Shown here: piece by piece, positions 35,781 through 46,225 of the stretch
Layout of the letters: every line of letters begins with the position of its first letter
How positions within the stretch are numbered: the first letter of the stretch is position 1
Assembly (NCBI RefSeq): GCF_020731415.2
Contig: NZ_CP088273.1
Coordinates: 1,989,001 to 2,053,000, forward strand
From: Phyllobacterium sp. T1293
GTDB taxonomy: Bacteria > Pseudomonadota > Alphaproteobacteria > Rhizobiales > Rhizobiaceae
Direction: 5' to 3'
DNA length: 64,000 bases
The notes under the pieces: model-generated
What the model was told of the DNA's origin: nothing
Seen by the model: only the letters and a program-made list of their open reading frames with translations
Databases searched by the model: none
Made by a program: the position numbers and the translations under genes

Positions 35781-37397
35781 CTACCCTTTCAGCCAGACAT
35801 TGGCCCAGTTGGACACGGCCCAGCGTGGATTGTCAGATACATTCTGCACCGTGTCGCGCGCGACCGTAATGAATGAGAACTCGGCGACATTGATCAGCGG
35901 CAGGTCCTCGGCCACCTTCTTCTGCAACTGTTTGTAGAGGCCTGCGCGCTCGGCACCATCAATAGTTGAAGCCGCGTCTTTGATGAGATCGTCTATATCT
36001 GCGTTGACATAGCCATATTGGTTGGAGAATGGCACACCATCAGGCAACCCGCTTTCGAACAGAATGGTGGTCGAGATGGCCGGATCAGAGCGATAAACCG
36101 GCGTTGCCACGGTGATATCGAAATCATGATCCGTATAAACGGCCTTCAGATGCGCCGGTGTGTCATTGCTGACCACCTGCGCATCAATGCCAACCTTTGC
36201 CAATGCCTGACGCAGATAATCGCCAAACTGTTTGGTTTCATTGAAGAATGGGGCTGGCAGCAATTTCAATTTAAAGCGAATGCCATCCGCACCGCGCTTA
36301 TAACCGGCCTCATCAAGCAGTGCCTCGGCCTTATCAGGATCAAAGACATAAGCAGCCACATCGGGCTCATAAAATGTCTTGTCATAGGCTGGTACAGGTC
36401 CTGTTGATGGCTTGGCATAGCCAAGGAAGATTGTCTTGATGACAAAATCCTTGTCGATGGCATGGGCCAGTGCCTGACGCACATTCGGGTCGGACAGTTC
36501 CTTGCGGCGATGGTTGATTTCGACAATGAGCTGATAGGTCAGCCCTTCATAACCATTGGCATAGACTTTCAGGCCCGGCACCTTTGAAATTCGATCAAGG
36601 TCAGCAAGCGGTACAGCCGAGAATGCAGCGAGCTGGATCTGCTCGGCTTCCAGCGCATTGCCTGCGGCGGCGCGGTCGGTGAGCACCTGATAGACAATTT
36701 CATCCAATGCCGGCTGGTCCTTTTGCCAATAGGCTTCATTGCGCTTCAGGAGATAATATTCACCCGGCTTGTGCTCGCCATATTTGAAGGGCCCCGTGCC
36801 AACCAGTTTCTCATTGGCCGGGTTCTTGGCGATGTCAGTGCCTTCATAGAGATGTTTCGGCACAACCGATGTGACAACTGGCAGCGCATTGCGGATAAGC
36901 TGGAATGGCGTTGGCTCAGAGAATTTGAAAATGGCCGTGTGATCATCCGGCGTTTCGACACTCTCCAGATTTTTGAAGACGACACGCCCGAGATTTTGCA
37001 GTTTCTTCCACACTTCGAGCGCGGAGAAAGCCACGTCAGCCGAAGTAAACGGCGTGCCGTCATGCCACGTTACGCCCTCACGCAGTTTGAATGTGGCCGT
37101 CAGGCCATCGGCAGACCCCTCCCATGCGGTGGCAAGGCGCGGCGACAAGCCATCCTTGCCATCATAGGATTGCTCGGCTAGTGGCTCGACAATCTTGCTG
37201 GCGACAAAGAATACGCCATTGGAGGCTACAATGGCCGGATTGAGATTGGCGGGTTCGCTGTCCCCGGCGACAACCAGACGCCCGCCTTTGACAGGCGTTG
37301 TGCCCTGCGCCCATCCAAGGCCCGGCAACGCGGTCAGCGCGGCGGCACTGGCGGTCAGATGAAGAAAAGTGCGCCGATTGAGCAGGATACGGGACAT
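35781..37397 (-). CDS. ABC transporter substrate-binding protein, family 5
   Basis: A 538-residue periplasmic protein. The N-terminus MSRILLNRRTFLHLTASAAA has a twin-arginine motif (NRRTFL) and a hydrophobic stretch ending GWAQ near residue 31, so Tat export is likely. The SBP_bac_5 family shows in GLSPRLATAWEGSADGLTATFKLREGVTWHDG, FTSADVAFSALEVW, NPANEKLVGTGPFKY and LLDEAGYKRGADG. Members bind peptides, nickel, glutathione or other small solutes. It is 13 bases downstream of the transaminase-like gene and in the same direction as the four transporter genes, from which a repeat cluster now separates it. Confidence 0.92.
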   Translation of the reverse strand: MSRILLNRRTFLHLTASAAALTALPGLGWAQGTTPVKGGRLVVAGDSEPANLNPAIVASNGVFFVASKIVEPLAEQSYDGKDGLSPRLATAWEGSADGLTATFKLREGVTWHDGTPFTSADVAFSALEVWKKLQNLGRVVFKNLESVETPDDHTAIFKFSEPTPFQLIRNALPVVTSVVPKHLYEGTDIAKNPANEKLVGTGPFKYGEHKPGEYYLLKRNEAYWQKDQPALDEIVYQVLTDRAAAGNALEAEQIQLAAFSAVPLADLDRISKVPGLKVYANGYEGLTYQLIVEINHRRKELSDPNVRQALAHAIDKDFVIKTIFLGYAKPSTGPVPAYDKTFYEPDVAAYVFDPDKAEALLDEAGYKRGADGIRFKLKLLPAPFFNETKQFGDYLRQALAKVGIDAQVVSNDTPAHLKAVYTDHDFDITVATPVYRSDPAISTTILFESGLPDGVPFSNQYGYVNADIDDLIKDAASTIDGAERAGLYKQLQKKVAEDLPLINVAEFSFITVARDTVQNVSDNPRWAVSNWANVWLKG

Positions 37398-37410
37398 GCT
37401 GACGATCCTC

Positions 37411-38520
37411 TTACGAATTAATGGGCCGGGACAGAATTTGACTTAAAGCAGAGATCGTGGCGCGGGCAAAGTCCGGCCGGGCTGACGCGCCCATATGGCC
37501 GACACGCAGCAGTTTTCCCGCCGTATCGGCGCGGCCAAGCGACAGGAGAATGCCGTGTTCATCGCGCAACCGGTCGCGCAGGGCAACATCGCTGAAACCC
37601 TCCGGCGGCAGGAAAGCGGTGGCTGTTGGAGCTGAATATTCCAGCTTTTTCGGCCAGAGTTTTAACCCAAGTTCCAGCAGCCCTTTGCGGGTGATATCAG
37701 CGGTTTGCGCATGGCGTGCCCAGACATTTTCCGGGCCTTCCTGTGCGTAGAGATCAAGCGCCGCATCCAGTGCATAAATTTCCGCAATAGACGGTGTGAC
37801 GGGGAATGGCTTGCCGGGTTCCGATGCGCCTTTCCAGCCGAGAAGGCTGAGGAACGAACCGCGCGGTGCATCCGGATTGGCCTCGATCTTGACCCATGCC
37901 CGTTCGCTCACCCCGATCAGGCTGAGGCCCGGCGTGCTGCCCAAGCATTTGGATGGCGATGTGATGAAAATATCGACATGCGCTTGGGGATGCGCATCCA
38001 TGCCACCAAATGACGACACCGCATCAACGATCAGATAGGCCCCGTGTTCGGCAACAATGGCACCGATTTCAGGCAGCGGATTGAGCGTGCCAGAGGGCGT
38101 ATCGTGATGGCAGAGTGAGACAATTGTGATATCCGGACGCTTGCGCAGGATATCGCGCACCGCCTGCGGATCGATAATATCATCATAGGGCACGGCAAGC
38201 TCGATAACTTCCTTGCCATAGCGCGCGGCCCAACCGGCAAAGCCCTTGCCATAGACCCCGGAAACAAGGTTCAAAACCACATCATCGCGCGCAATCAACG
38301 CAGCAGCCGCTGCTTCAATGCCAAGGATCGCCTCGCCTTGCATGATAACAGGCGCGGTGTCCTGCCGCAGCGCCAGCCGCAGCTTTTCGATGACATCGGC
38401 ATAGAAGGTCTGAAACGCCGGATCATAGTCGTAAAGAACAGGTTTTCCCAGCGCGGCAAGCACTTGCGGATAGGCAGGAACCGGACCTGTGGTCAGCATC
38501 ATCGGGGGTATGGGGAGCAT
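37411..38520 (-). CDS. Class V aminotransferase, pyridoxamine-pyruvate transaminase-like
   Basis: 369 residues of the class V, fold-type I group. It resembles the pyridoxamine-pyruvate transaminase of Mesorhizobium loti (mlr6806) as I recall it: TTGPVPAYPQVLAALGKPVLYDYDPAFQ, LNLVSGVYGKGFAGWA, VSLCHHDTPSGTLNP, VDAVSSFGG, SPSKCLG and LGRADTAGKLLRVGHMG line up. The Lys of SPSKCLG is the expected active-site residue, and both Arg in the last motif are those said to hold pyruvate's carboxylate. So it may interconvert pyridoxamine and pyridoxal using pyruvate. Alternative: another alanine- or serine-glyoxylate-type transaminase. ATG 38520; a GTG at 38529 is also possible. It heads the transporter operon. 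Confidence 0.68.
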   Translation of the reverse strand: MLPIPPMMLTTGPVPAYPQVLAALGKPVLYDYDPAFQTFYADVIEKLRLALRQDTAPVIMQGEAILGIEAAAAALIARDDVVLNLVSGVYGKGFAGWAARYGKEVIELAVPYDDIIDPQAVRDILRKRPDITIVSLCHHDTPSGTLNPLPEIGAIVAEHGAYLIVDAVSSFGGMDAHPQAHVDIFITSPSKCLGSTPGLSLIGVSERAWVKIEANPDAPRGSFLSLLGWKGASEPGKPFPVTPSIAEIYALDAALDLYAQEGPENVWARHAQTADITRKGLLELGLKLWPKKLEYSAPTATAFLPPEGFSDVALRDRLRDEHGILLSLGRADTAGKLLRVGHMGASARPDFARATISALSQILSRPINS

Positions 38521-38673
38521 GGATCGCACTTCGAAATTTCATCCCATTTACCGATGCAAATGGCACTTATAGCAGACCATATTCTCACGTTTGATGGAAA
38601 CCAAGAAAAACTGTTCCAATAATTTCGAAGTGGGTGGGAAATGGGTGGTTTGCGGTGGGGATGGGAATGGGGA

Positions 38674-38832
38674 TGGTTCGTGGTTCGTGGTTCGTGGTTC
38701 GACAAGCTCACCATGAGGGAGAGCGCGGATGCGACGATAATCTTAGAGATTGCAGATCAAAAAGACTGCAGGATAAAGCGCCCCTCATCCTGAGCCTGTC
38801 GAAGGGCCTCATGGTGAGCTTGTCGAACCACG
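38674..38832. repeat. Family A repeat, copy with four heptamers
   Basis: TGGTTCG occurs four times in tandem (38674-38701), then GACAAGCTCACCATGAGGGA, GGATGCGACGATAATC and a right arm ending GTCGAACCACG. A TCCTGAGCCTGTCGAAGGG variant is embedded. It fills the 355-base gap upstream of the transaminase and downstream of the transglutaminase, which has no gene. Confidence 0.82.
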
Positions 38833-38875
38833 CACCCGCACCACACACCCTGCACCCGCCCACACCCCCAACCAC

Positions 38876-39754
38876 CTACTCCAGCGGGATCACATCCACG
38901 GATTGTTTGGCTTCCTGTGAGCCGCTGGTTTTCAGCACACCGACAATGGGCGACACATCGGCATAATCCCGGCCATAACCCACGGTAATGTGGTCATTGC
39001 CAGCCATCATCGCGTTGGTGGGATCAAACTCCTGCCAGCCCGCCTCGCGCCCGCACCAGACCCGTACCCAGGCATGCATGGCGTCGGCGCCTTCCAGCCG
39101 TTCCTTGCCGGGTGGCGGGATGGTGCGCAGGAAGCCGCTGACATAGCCCGCAGGGATGCCGATACCGCGCAGGCCTGCGATCATGATATGGCTGAAATCC
39201 TGACAGACTCCGGCACGCAGATCAAAAGCTTCGCGCGCTGTGGTGCGTACATTGGTGGCATCGGAATCATAGGCGAAATCCGCATGGATGCGATTGCAAA
39301 AGTCACTCGCCGCCTCCATGACCGTGCGTGTCGTTCCCAAGCTTTTCGCGGCATAGGCTGTGATGTCAGGGTCAATGGCCGCCTGCATACTTGATGTCAG
39401 AAAGTGATGCGGCGCATCGGATGCCACGGACCAGACACCGCGTATTTCCTTGGTCAACCCGGCAAGATCAGGCGAAACATCCAGCATGTTCTGGGGACGC
39501 GCCACATTGATGCGGGCTGTCATGGTCACATCAAGCGTTTCATGCGGGTTGCGATAGACGATGGAGGTGACGGTGTTGGAAAAGAAGTCAGTAAAATCCG
39601 AACGTTCCGCTGCCGAAGGATCGAAAGACAGGCTCGAGGCCACCACGCGCTGAATGCCCGGCAGGGTCTGCGGCATAACGCGGATATGATGGCGGCCACC
39701 CGCCGCGGAGCGTTCATAATCATAGTGCAGGTGCAGGCGGATATTATACAGCAT
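38876..39754 (-). CDS. Transglutaminase-like cysteine protease, bacterial N-domain type
   Basis: 292 residues. Residues 1-80 are the bacterial transglutaminase N-terminal beta domain (MLYNIRLHLHYDYERSAAGG), followed by the papain-like core with catalytic triad C184 (AGVCQDFSH), H227 (ADAMHAWVRVW) and D244 (FDPTN). No signal peptide. ATG 39754 follows GAGGGG. It is 11 bases after the large ATP-grasp gene in the same direction, forming a unit with it and, beyond a repeat, the DUF2126 gene. These proteases probably cut or exchange an isopeptide or peptide bond made by the ATP-grasp partner. Confidence 0.88.
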   Translation of the reverse strand: MLYNIRLHLHYDYERSAAGGRHHIRVMPQTLPGIQRVVASSLSFDPSAAERSDFTDFFSNTVTSIVYRNPHETLDVTMTARINVARPQNMLDVSPDLAGLTKEIRGVWSVASDAPHHFLTSSMQAAIDPDITAYAAKSLGTTRTVMEAASDFCNRIHADFAYDSDATNVRTTAREAFDLRAGVCQDFSHIMIAGLRGIGIPAGYVSGFLRTIPPPGKERLEGADAMHAWVRVWCGREAGWQEFDPTNAMMAGNDHITVGYGRDYADVSPIVGVLKTSGSQEAKQSVDVIPLE

Positions 39755-39765
39755 CAATCATCCCC

Positions 39766-42162
39766 TCAGGCAAAATAGGTGTCGGAGATGGTATCGGACA
39801 GCGCGCCGATTTCATTGGCGAGATCATAAAGCTTATCAGGGGTCAGCTCATCGGCTTCCATGATGGCAAGCTGCGTGTGCAGCCGCAACACATCCTTGGA
39901 AAAGGCGGACATGTGCGCCCCGGCATCACGCTGCGGCAGAAGGCTGAACTCGGTTTTCAGCGCATCGAGCTGGAAGATGATCGAGCGCGGGTTGAGCGGA
40001 TCAAGCGCCAGAAGATCAAGCACGCTGATGCGGCCGGAATAGACACTATATTGCCGCCGGTGCGTCATGACGCTGTCGCCGATTTCAAGCAGCATTTCCA
40101 GCGCTCCCTCGGGCGCTTCGTGGCGGGAAAGATTGGCCAGAATGCGGGCCATCTGGATACCGCGCTCGACCCGGCGGCCGATTTCGAGGAAACGCCAACC
40201 GGTGAAACGATACATATTCTCATGCACCAGACCGGAGAACCCGGCCAGTTTGCGCAGGATAATGGTCATGGCACGGGTGCCATCATCGCCCAGCGAGACG
40301 ACATCCTGAAAGCGATGCACTGTCTTTGACAGATCGCGCAGTGCCAGCCAGCCATCGGGCGAGAACCGGTCGCGGATGCGCCCGGCGCTGAGCATCGCAC
40401 CATCAATCGACCGCAACAGACCCTTCGGCACGGCCTCATCCAGATCAATACCCAGCGGTTTGAGCTGATCGCGCATTTCTGTCAAAAGCGGCAGTTCCGC
40501 ATTGGCGGTCTCGGCATAGCGGGCATGACAGGCGCGCAGGATACGTGCTGTGGCTTCCGCGCGCTCGATATAGCGGCCCATCCACATCAGGTTTTCGGCG
40601 GCGCGGCTCGGCAGGGTGCCGGGTACATTGCGCCTGAAAGCATCATCTTCGCGCGGCAGCAGCGTATCGTGGCGCACCGGGGCCGAACTGGTGATCCACA
40701 CATCCGCCGCCTGCCCGCCGCGCTGCATGGCGATCGCCGCTGTATCCAGCGTGAAGCCGACGCGGGCAAAACCGCCGGGCATAAAACTCCAGCCATCCTT
40801 GTGGCGGGCCGCAAACACCCTGAGAACAAAGGGGCGCGGTTCGAGTTTGCCGTCGACATAAACCGGCGTCGTCGACAGTTTCACCGCTTCCTGGCCCACC
40901 AGCCCGCGACCATCGGTTTTGAGCCTGTGCAACAGTGCCTGACGCGCCGTATCGTCAAGCGCCGATCCCAGAACCGTTGCCTGAACATCTTCAAACGGCA
41001 GGCGGGTTGACAGCGCCGGGCCGACCATCATCTGGTCGAGCCGGTTGATGACCTGCTGGCGCTCTTTCTCCTGCCCGCACCACCATGTGGCAATGCTGGG
41101 CAAAGCAAGGCTGCGATCATGCAGCGCCTTGGAAATGGCGGGAAGAAAGGCAAGCAGCGCCCGCGTTTCCAAAATGCCGGAGCCAAGCGCATTGACCAGC
41201 GAAACGGAACGCTGGCGCAGCGCACCCACCATGCCCGGCGTGCCGATCCACGAATCCGACTTCAATTCCAGCGGGTCCATATAGGCCGCATCCATGCGCC
41301 GCCACAGCACATCGATGGGTTTCAGGCCGGAAACGGTGCGCACCATCACCCGGCCCTTGCTGACAGTCAGGTCATCGCCTTCCAACAGCATGATGCCGAG
41401 ATAGCGGGCGATATAGGCGTGTTCGAAATAGGTTTCGTTGTTGGGACCGGGCGTGAGGATCGCCGCGCGGCCAGCAGGATCATTGATCAGGCTTTGCAGG
41501 GAATCGCGGAAATCCTTGAAGAACCCGGCGAGGCGATGAACATTCATCGCCGTGGAAATATCTGAAAGCGCGCGGGTCGTGGCAACGCGGTTTTCCAGCG
41601 CAAACCCCGCACCCGATGGTGCCTGCGTGCGGTCCCCCAGCACCCACCATTGGCCATTGGGTGCGCGGCCAAGCTCAAAGGCGCAGAAATGCAGGAAATG
41701 CCCCCTCGCCGGTTTGACACCGGCAACGGGATGCAGAAATTCGGGGTTGGAGGCGATGAGATCAGGCGGCAGCAAACCATCGCGCACCAGCCGGTTATCG
41801 CCATAGATATCGGCAACAATATCTTCCAGAAGGTCGGCACGCTGGGTCAACCCTGTGGTGATGGCGCGCCAGTCATCCTCATTGATCAGCAGCGGAATAT
41901 GGGCAAGCGGCCATTCCCGTTCCTGCGTACCGGTTTCATCATAAACACGGTAGAACACACCCGCATCATGCAGATACTGGTTGGCACGGGCAAAACGGGT
42001 GGCAAGCTTGTCTGGCCCAAGCGTATCGAGCGAACGCAACAGCTTTTCCCAACCGGGGCGTACCGCGCCGTTAGGATCAATCATCTCATCCGCCACCCCC
42101 GCCAGCGGTTTATAGCTGGAAAGGAGGCTGGAGAGAGGGGTTGCTTTCACGCTTTGTGACAT
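39766..42162 (-). CDS. Circularly permuted ATP-grasp / alpha-E domain fusion
   Basis: 798 residues in two parts. Residues 1-500 are the circularly permuted ATP-grasp type 2 (AHIPLLINEDDWRAI, NPEFLHPVAGVKPARGHFLHF, LTPGPNNETYFEHAYIARYLG, VMVRTVSGLKPIDVLWRR, and the SLVNALGSGILETRALLAFLP segment). Residues 510-798 are the alpha-E domain (ENLMWMGRYIERAEATARILR, with many Glu-rich helices such as IMEADELTPDKLYDLANEIG). Family members are amide-bond-forming ligases of unknown substrate, found with transglutaminase genes. In many genomes the two domains are separate genes; here they are fused. It lies between the two transglutaminases. Confidence 0.9.
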   Translation of the reverse strand: MSQSVKATPLSSLLSSYKPLAGVADEMIDPNGAVRPGWEKLLRSLDTLGPDKLATRFARANQYLHDAGVFYRVYDETGTQEREWPLAHIPLLINEDDWRAITTGLTQRADLLEDIVADIYGDNRLVRDGLLPPDLIASNPEFLHPVAGVKPARGHFLHFCAFELGRAPNGQWWVLGDRTQAPSGAGFALENRVATTRALSDISTAMNVHRLAGFFKDFRDSLQSLINDPAGRAAILTPGPNNETYFEHAYIARYLGIMLLEGDDLTVSKGRVMVRTVSGLKPIDVLWRRMDAAYMDPLELKSDSWIGTPGMVGALRQRSVSLVNALGSGILETRALLAFLPAISKALHDRSLALPSIATWWCGQEKERQQVINRLDQMMVGPALSTRLPFEDVQATVLGSALDDTARQALLHRLKTDGRGLVGQEAVKLSTTPVYVDGKLEPRPFVLRVFAARHKDGWSFMPGGFARVGFTLDTAAIAMQRGGQAADVWITSSAPVRHDTLLPREDDAFRRNVPGTLPSRAAENLMWMGRYIERAEATARILRACHARYAETANAELPLLTEMRDQLKPLGIDLDEAVPKGLLRSIDGAMLSAGRIRDRFSPDGWLALRDLSKTVHRFQDVVSLGDDGTRAMTIILRKLAGFSGLVHENMYRFTGWRFLEIGRRVERGIQMARILANLSRHEAPEGALEMLLEIGDSVMTHRRQYSVYSGRISVLDLLALDPLNPRSIIFQLDALKTEFSLLPQRDAGAHMSAFSKDVLRLHTQLAIMEADELTPDKLYDLANEIGALSDTISDTYFA

Positions 42163-42220
42163 TTGTGTGCTTTATATTCCTAATTGTTCATTGCTGCATG
42201 AGATAGTGTGTTGTTGCAGC

Positions 42221-42372
42221 GTGGTTCGTGGTGCGTGGTTCGACAAGCTCACCATGAGGGAGAGTGAGGATGCAACGATAATCGCCAGCATTGCAGATCA
42301 CCAATGTTGCAGAACTTGACTCCCTTCACCACCCCTCTCCCTCATGGTGAGCTTGTCGAACCACGAACCACG
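42221..42372. repeat. Family A repeat, copy between ATP-grasp and DUF2126 genes
   Basis: Heptamers GTGGTTC, GTGGTGC, GTGGTTC (42221-42241), then GACAAGCTCACCATGAGGGA, GGATGCAACGATAATCGCC and an exact inverted right arm ending CGAACCACGAACCACG at 42372. The best preserved, un-nested copy, about 150 bases. Confidence 0.87.
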
Positions 42373-42434
42373 CACCCTCAGCGTTCACCCCCTCCAGAGG
42401 GGGTGAAAACCTCGTCACTATCTATTCCACAATC

Positions 42435-45400
42435 TCAATGGCGCGGCCTTCTCAGGTCGAGGGTCATGGGGAATTCACCTGATGGTTGCTCCCGGCGCAA
42501 TTCATATCCACCTGTTGTATGGCCGCGCGGCTCGAAACGTGCAAGCCGCCTCGCCTCAGCCTCGTTGGAATTGACCGGGAACGTATCATAGCTGCGCCCG
42601 CCCGGGTGTGCGACATGATAGACGCAGCCGCCAATGGCACGCTGCGACCACTGATCGTAAATGTCGAACACCAAGGGCGTATTGACAGGGATCATGGGAT
42701 GCAGGCCGGAGCGCGGTTGCCATGCCTTGTAGCGCACTCCAGCCACCGCTGTGCCCTGTTTATCGGTCATTTTCAGCGGCACTTCGCGCCCGTTGCAAGC
42801 CACGCTGTAACGGGCCGGGTTAAAGCCATCGACTTTGACCTGAAGCCGCTCCACGGATGAATCAACGAAGCGTACCGTGCCGCCGATCGCGCCCTGTTCG
42901 CCCATGACATGCCATGGTTCGAGCGCCTGACGTATCTCCAGCTTGACGCCTTCATTCTCGATTTCCCCGCAGAAGGGAAAGCGGAATTCCAGCTGCGCTT
43001 CGAACCATTCGGGGCGGAAATCAAAGCCGTTCTCGCGCAGATCAGCGAGCACATCGAGAAAGTCCTGCCAGACAAAGGCGGGGAGCATGAAACGATCATG
43101 CAATGACGTGCCCCAGCGCACGAAACTCCCCTGTATCGGATTGTTCCAGAACCGGGCGATCAGCGCGCGGATCAGCAATTGCTGGGCAAGGCTCATACGC
43201 GCATTGGGCGGCATTTCAAAGCCACGGAATTCGACCAGTCCGAGCCGCCCGGTGGGGCCATCGGGCGAAAACAGCTTGTCGATACAAATCTCGGAACGAT
43301 GGGTATTGCCGGTGACATCCACCAGGAGGTTGCGGAAGAGCCGATCGACCAGCCATGGCAAAGGCGGTGTGCCTTCACCCGGTCGCGGCACTTGTGCCAG
43401 GGCGATCTCAAGTTCATACAGGCTGTCATGCCGCGCCTCGTCAAAGCGCGGGGCCTGACTGGTCGGACCGATGAACAGGCCTGAAAACATATAGGACAGC
43501 GAGGGATGACGCTGCCAATGCAGGACAAGGCTTTTCAACAGATCGGGACGGCGCAAAAACGGGCTGTTATTGGGTGTTTCGCCGCCAACAACCACATGGT
43601 TGCCGCCGCCGGTGCCGGTATGGCGACCGTCGATCATGAATTTGTCAGCGCCCAGCCGCGTCTGGCGGGCTTCCTCATAAATGGCGGTGGTTGTCTCCAC
43701 GCAGTCGCGCCAGTTGGCTGCGGGGTGGATATTGACCTCGATCACTCCGGGATCAGGCGCAACGCGGATGACATTGATGCGATGATCCTGCGGCGGGCTG
43801 TAACCTTCAATATGCACAGGCAGGCCAAGCTTGTGCGCGGCAGCTTCGGCAGCGGCGACCAGTTCCAGATAATCTTCAAGTGCCTCAACCGGCGGCATGA
43901 AGACGCTCAGGCGTCCATCGCGCGGCTCAACCGATATGGCCGTGCGCACTGCGCCGCCGATTTCGCCCAGTTCCTGCTCCACCCGCTCCTGTTGATTGCC
44001 TTCAGCCGCTGTGAAAGACGCAACGGTCAGAGGATGTTCAGGCGCGCGTTGCGTGGCGCGTGGTGCCGGGTCAGGCAGTGAACCGCGCTCGACTGACGGG
44101 TCAACCGGAACGATATATGGAAAATCCGACGGCGGCACATGCGGCAACGCACCGAGAGGCAGGCGGTAGCCCACGGGCGAATCCCCCGGCACGAGAAACA
44201 GCTTACCGCGCCGCGTCGTCCATTTTTCACTGCGCCAGCGCGGCCCGGAAGCAAGGCTGTTCCAGCGCTGCACCGGCAGCACAAAACCGCTTGGCTCGGT
44301 GAGCCCACGTTCAAAAACCCGGGCAATACGGCTGCGCTCTTCGGGGTCTTTCAGCTTGGAATTGGAGGGGTCGACATTATCAGGCAGATTGCCTTCCTTG
44401 ACGATCCATTCGGCCGGGTCTTCATAGGCGGGGGCAACCATCTCCTGTTCAACGCCAAGCTCATCCGCCAGCGCCAATAGAAGCTTTCCGGCATCATCGG
44501 GCTTCACATCTGCCGTGCTGTTCTCTGGCGCAATCAGATCAGGATTGACCCAGATCGGCTTACCATCCTTGCGCCAGTAGAGTGAGAACGTCCAGCGCGG
44601 CAGGCTTTCGCCGGGATACCATTTGCCCTGCCCGTAATGCAGGAAGCCACCGGGCGCAAAACGCTCGCGCAGCCGCCGGATCAGTTTGTCGGCCTTTTCC
44701 CGCTTGGTGGGGCCGACGGCATCGGTGTTCCACTCGCCGGACTCAAAATCATCTATGGAGACGAATGTCGGCTCGCCGCCCATGGTCAGCCGCACGTCGC
44801 GCTCTTTGAGGATGGCATCCACCTGTTCGCCAAGGGCATCGAGCGCATTCCATGATTCATCCGAAAACGGCTTGGTGATGCGCGGATGTTCGGAAACCCT
44901 GTCAACGCGCATATCAAAGCCGAATTCCACATTGGCAAACTCCGCCATGCCTGAAATCGGCGCGGCGTTGCGGTAATGCGGGGTGGCGGCCAGCGGCACA
45001 TGGCTTTCACCGGTCAGAAGCCCCGATGTCGGATCAAGGCCGATCCAACCGGCACCGGGCAGATAGACCTCGCACCAGGCATGCAGATCGGTAAAATCCT
45101 TGTCTGTCCCGGCAGGGCCATCAATGGCAACGAGATCAGGCTTCAGCTGGATGAGATAGCCCGAAACAAAGCGCGCGGCGAGCCCGAGATTGCGCAGGAC
45201 CTGCACCAGCAGCCAGCTTGAATCGCGGCACGACCCGGAGCGCAGGCCAAGCGTCGCCTCCGGCTCCTGCACGCCGGTTTCCATGCGGATGACATAGCCG
45301 ATTTCCCGCTGGATGCGCGCATTGAGATCGACGACGAAATTCACCGTATTGGTCGGACTGCGATCAATCGTTGCAAGGAAGTTCGAAACCAGCGGCCCCA

Positions 45401-45767
45401 CTGGTTCCGGCTTCATATAGATCGACAGGTCATCGCTGATTTCCTGCGGATAGTTGAACGGCCACGTCTCCGCGACCGGCTCCACAAAGAAATCGAAAGG
45501 ATTATAGACGGTCATATCGGCGATGAGATCGACCTCGATCTTCAATTCCGTCACCGGTTCAGGGAAAACGAAGCGGGCAAGGAAATTGCCGTAGGGGTCC
45601 TGCTGCAGATTGACGAAATGATTGGCCGGACTGACCTTCAGGGAATGGCTGAGAACTTTGGTTCGCGAATGGGGCGCTGGCTGGAGCCGGATGATTTGCG
45701 GCCCGAGCATGATGGGCCGGTCATACTTGTAGTGCGTCAGGTGATAGACTGCTGCGTGAATTGCCAT
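42435..45767 (-). CDS. Transglutaminase-DUF2126 giant protein
   Basis: 1110 residues. Residues 1-100 are the bacterial transglutaminase N-domain ([21 protein letters not shown]), and the core has C180 (SGSCRDSSW), H229 ([11 protein letters not shown]) and D245 (GLDPTSG). Residues 310-1110 are DUF2126, with [71 protein letters not shown] and [13 protein letters not shown]; this part resembles a glutamate-cysteine-ligase-like fold in published domain analyses. So it couples a peptidase-like and a putative ligase domain. It precedes the ATP-grasp gene by 272 bases with a repeat between. Confidence 0.9.
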   Translation of the reverse strand: MAIHAAVYHLTHYKYDRPIMLGPQIIRLQPAPHSRTKVLSHSLKVSPANHFVNLQQDPYGNFLARFVFPEPVTELKIEVDLIADMTVYNPFDFFVEPVAETWPFNYPQEISDDLSIYMKPEPVGPLVSNFLATIDRSPTNTVNFVVDLNARIQREIGYVIRMETGVQEPEATLGLRSGSCRDSSWLLVQVLRNLGLAARFVSGYLIQLKPDLVAIDGPAGTDKDFTDLHAWCEVYLPGAGWIGLDPTSGLLTGESHVPLAATPHYRNAAPISGMAEFANVEFGFDMRVDRVSEHPRITKPFSDESWNALDALGEQVDAILKERDVRLTMGGEPTFVSIDDFESGEWNTDAVGPTKREKADKLIRRLRERFAPGGFLHYGQGKWYPGESLPRWTFSLYWRKDGKPIWVNPDLIAPENSTADVKPDDAGKLLLALADELGVEQEMVAPAYEDPAEWIVKEGNLPDNVDPSNSKLKDPEERSRIARVFERGLTEPSGFVLPVQRWNSLASGPRWRSEKWTTRRGKLFLVPGDSPVGYRLPLGALPHVPPSDFPYIVPVDPSVERGSLPDPAPRATQRAPEHPLTVASFTAAEGNQQERVEQELGEIGGAVRTAISVEPRDGRLSVFMPPVEALEDYLELVAAAEAAAHKLGLPVHIEGYSPPQDHRINVIRVAPDPGVIEVNIHPAANWRDCVETTTAIYEEARQTRLGADKFMIDGRHTGTGGGNHVVVGGETPNNSPFLRRPDLLKSLVLHWQRHPSLSYMFSGLFIGPTSQAPRFDEARHDSLYELEIALAQVPRPGEGTPPLPWLVDRLFRNLLVDVTGNTHRSEICIDKLFSPDGPTGRLGLVEFRGFEMPPNARMSLAQQLLIRALIARFWNNPIQGSFVRWGTSLHDRFMLPAFVWQDFLDVLADLRENGFDFRPEWFEAQLEFRFPFCGEIENEGVKLEIRQALEPWHVMGEQGAIGGTVRFVDSSVERLQVKVDGFNPARYSVACNGREVPLKMTDKQGTAVAGVRYKAWQPRSGLHPMIPVNTPLVFDIYDQWSQRAIGGCVYHVAHPGGRSYDTFPVNSNEAEARRLARFEPRGHTTGGYELRREQPSGEFPMTLDLRRPRH

Positions 45768-45914
45768 GTCGCCTCAAAAGCTACGATTCCACAAATACTC
45801 CAAGCACTCTACCGAGTTGTCAGCCGATTGAAATCTTTCATTTGCCAAAAATTTTGGCAGCGTCAAAAATTGCCGCATAAACGTGCTTGCAACGGCGGGG
45901 CTGGCCGCATAGCA

Positions 45915-46110
45915 TCCGCGCCGATGGTTTCTCCGGCAAGACAACGCCGGGGATGAAAAGGGAACACGGTGAGGCGTACCCAAAAGGGACCGAGACCGTG
46001 GCTGCCCCCGCAACTGTAAGCGGTGAGCGATGCCTGACATGCCACTGGTTGAAAGACCGGGAAGGCAAGGCAAAGCTGAGACCCGCGAGCCAGGAGACCT
46101 GCCATCTCAA
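45915..46110 (+). ncRNA. Cobalamin (adenosylcobalamin) riboswitch
   Basis: The aptamer landmarks are in order: GGTTTCTCCGGC-ACGCCGGGGAT, AAAAGGGAACACGGTGAGG, the conserved GCTGCCCCCGCAACTGTAAGCGG core, GCCACTGG at 46041, and the B12 box AGCCAGGAGACCTGCC at 46088-46103. The element is on the plus strand and ends about 115 bases before the DUF1636 gene. Binding of cobalamin normally shuts down translation or transcription of B12 uptake and synthesis genes downstream. Confidence 0.95.
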
Positions 46111-46225
46111 TTGAAATTCGAACCGGACGGGGTGTGCCGGGAGCGATGCGATGTCTCTCCCGCATTGTCGCGATGGTGCATTGGCTGCGTTCCCCCACCC
46201 CCTGTCTTTGAGGCAATGGACAGGC

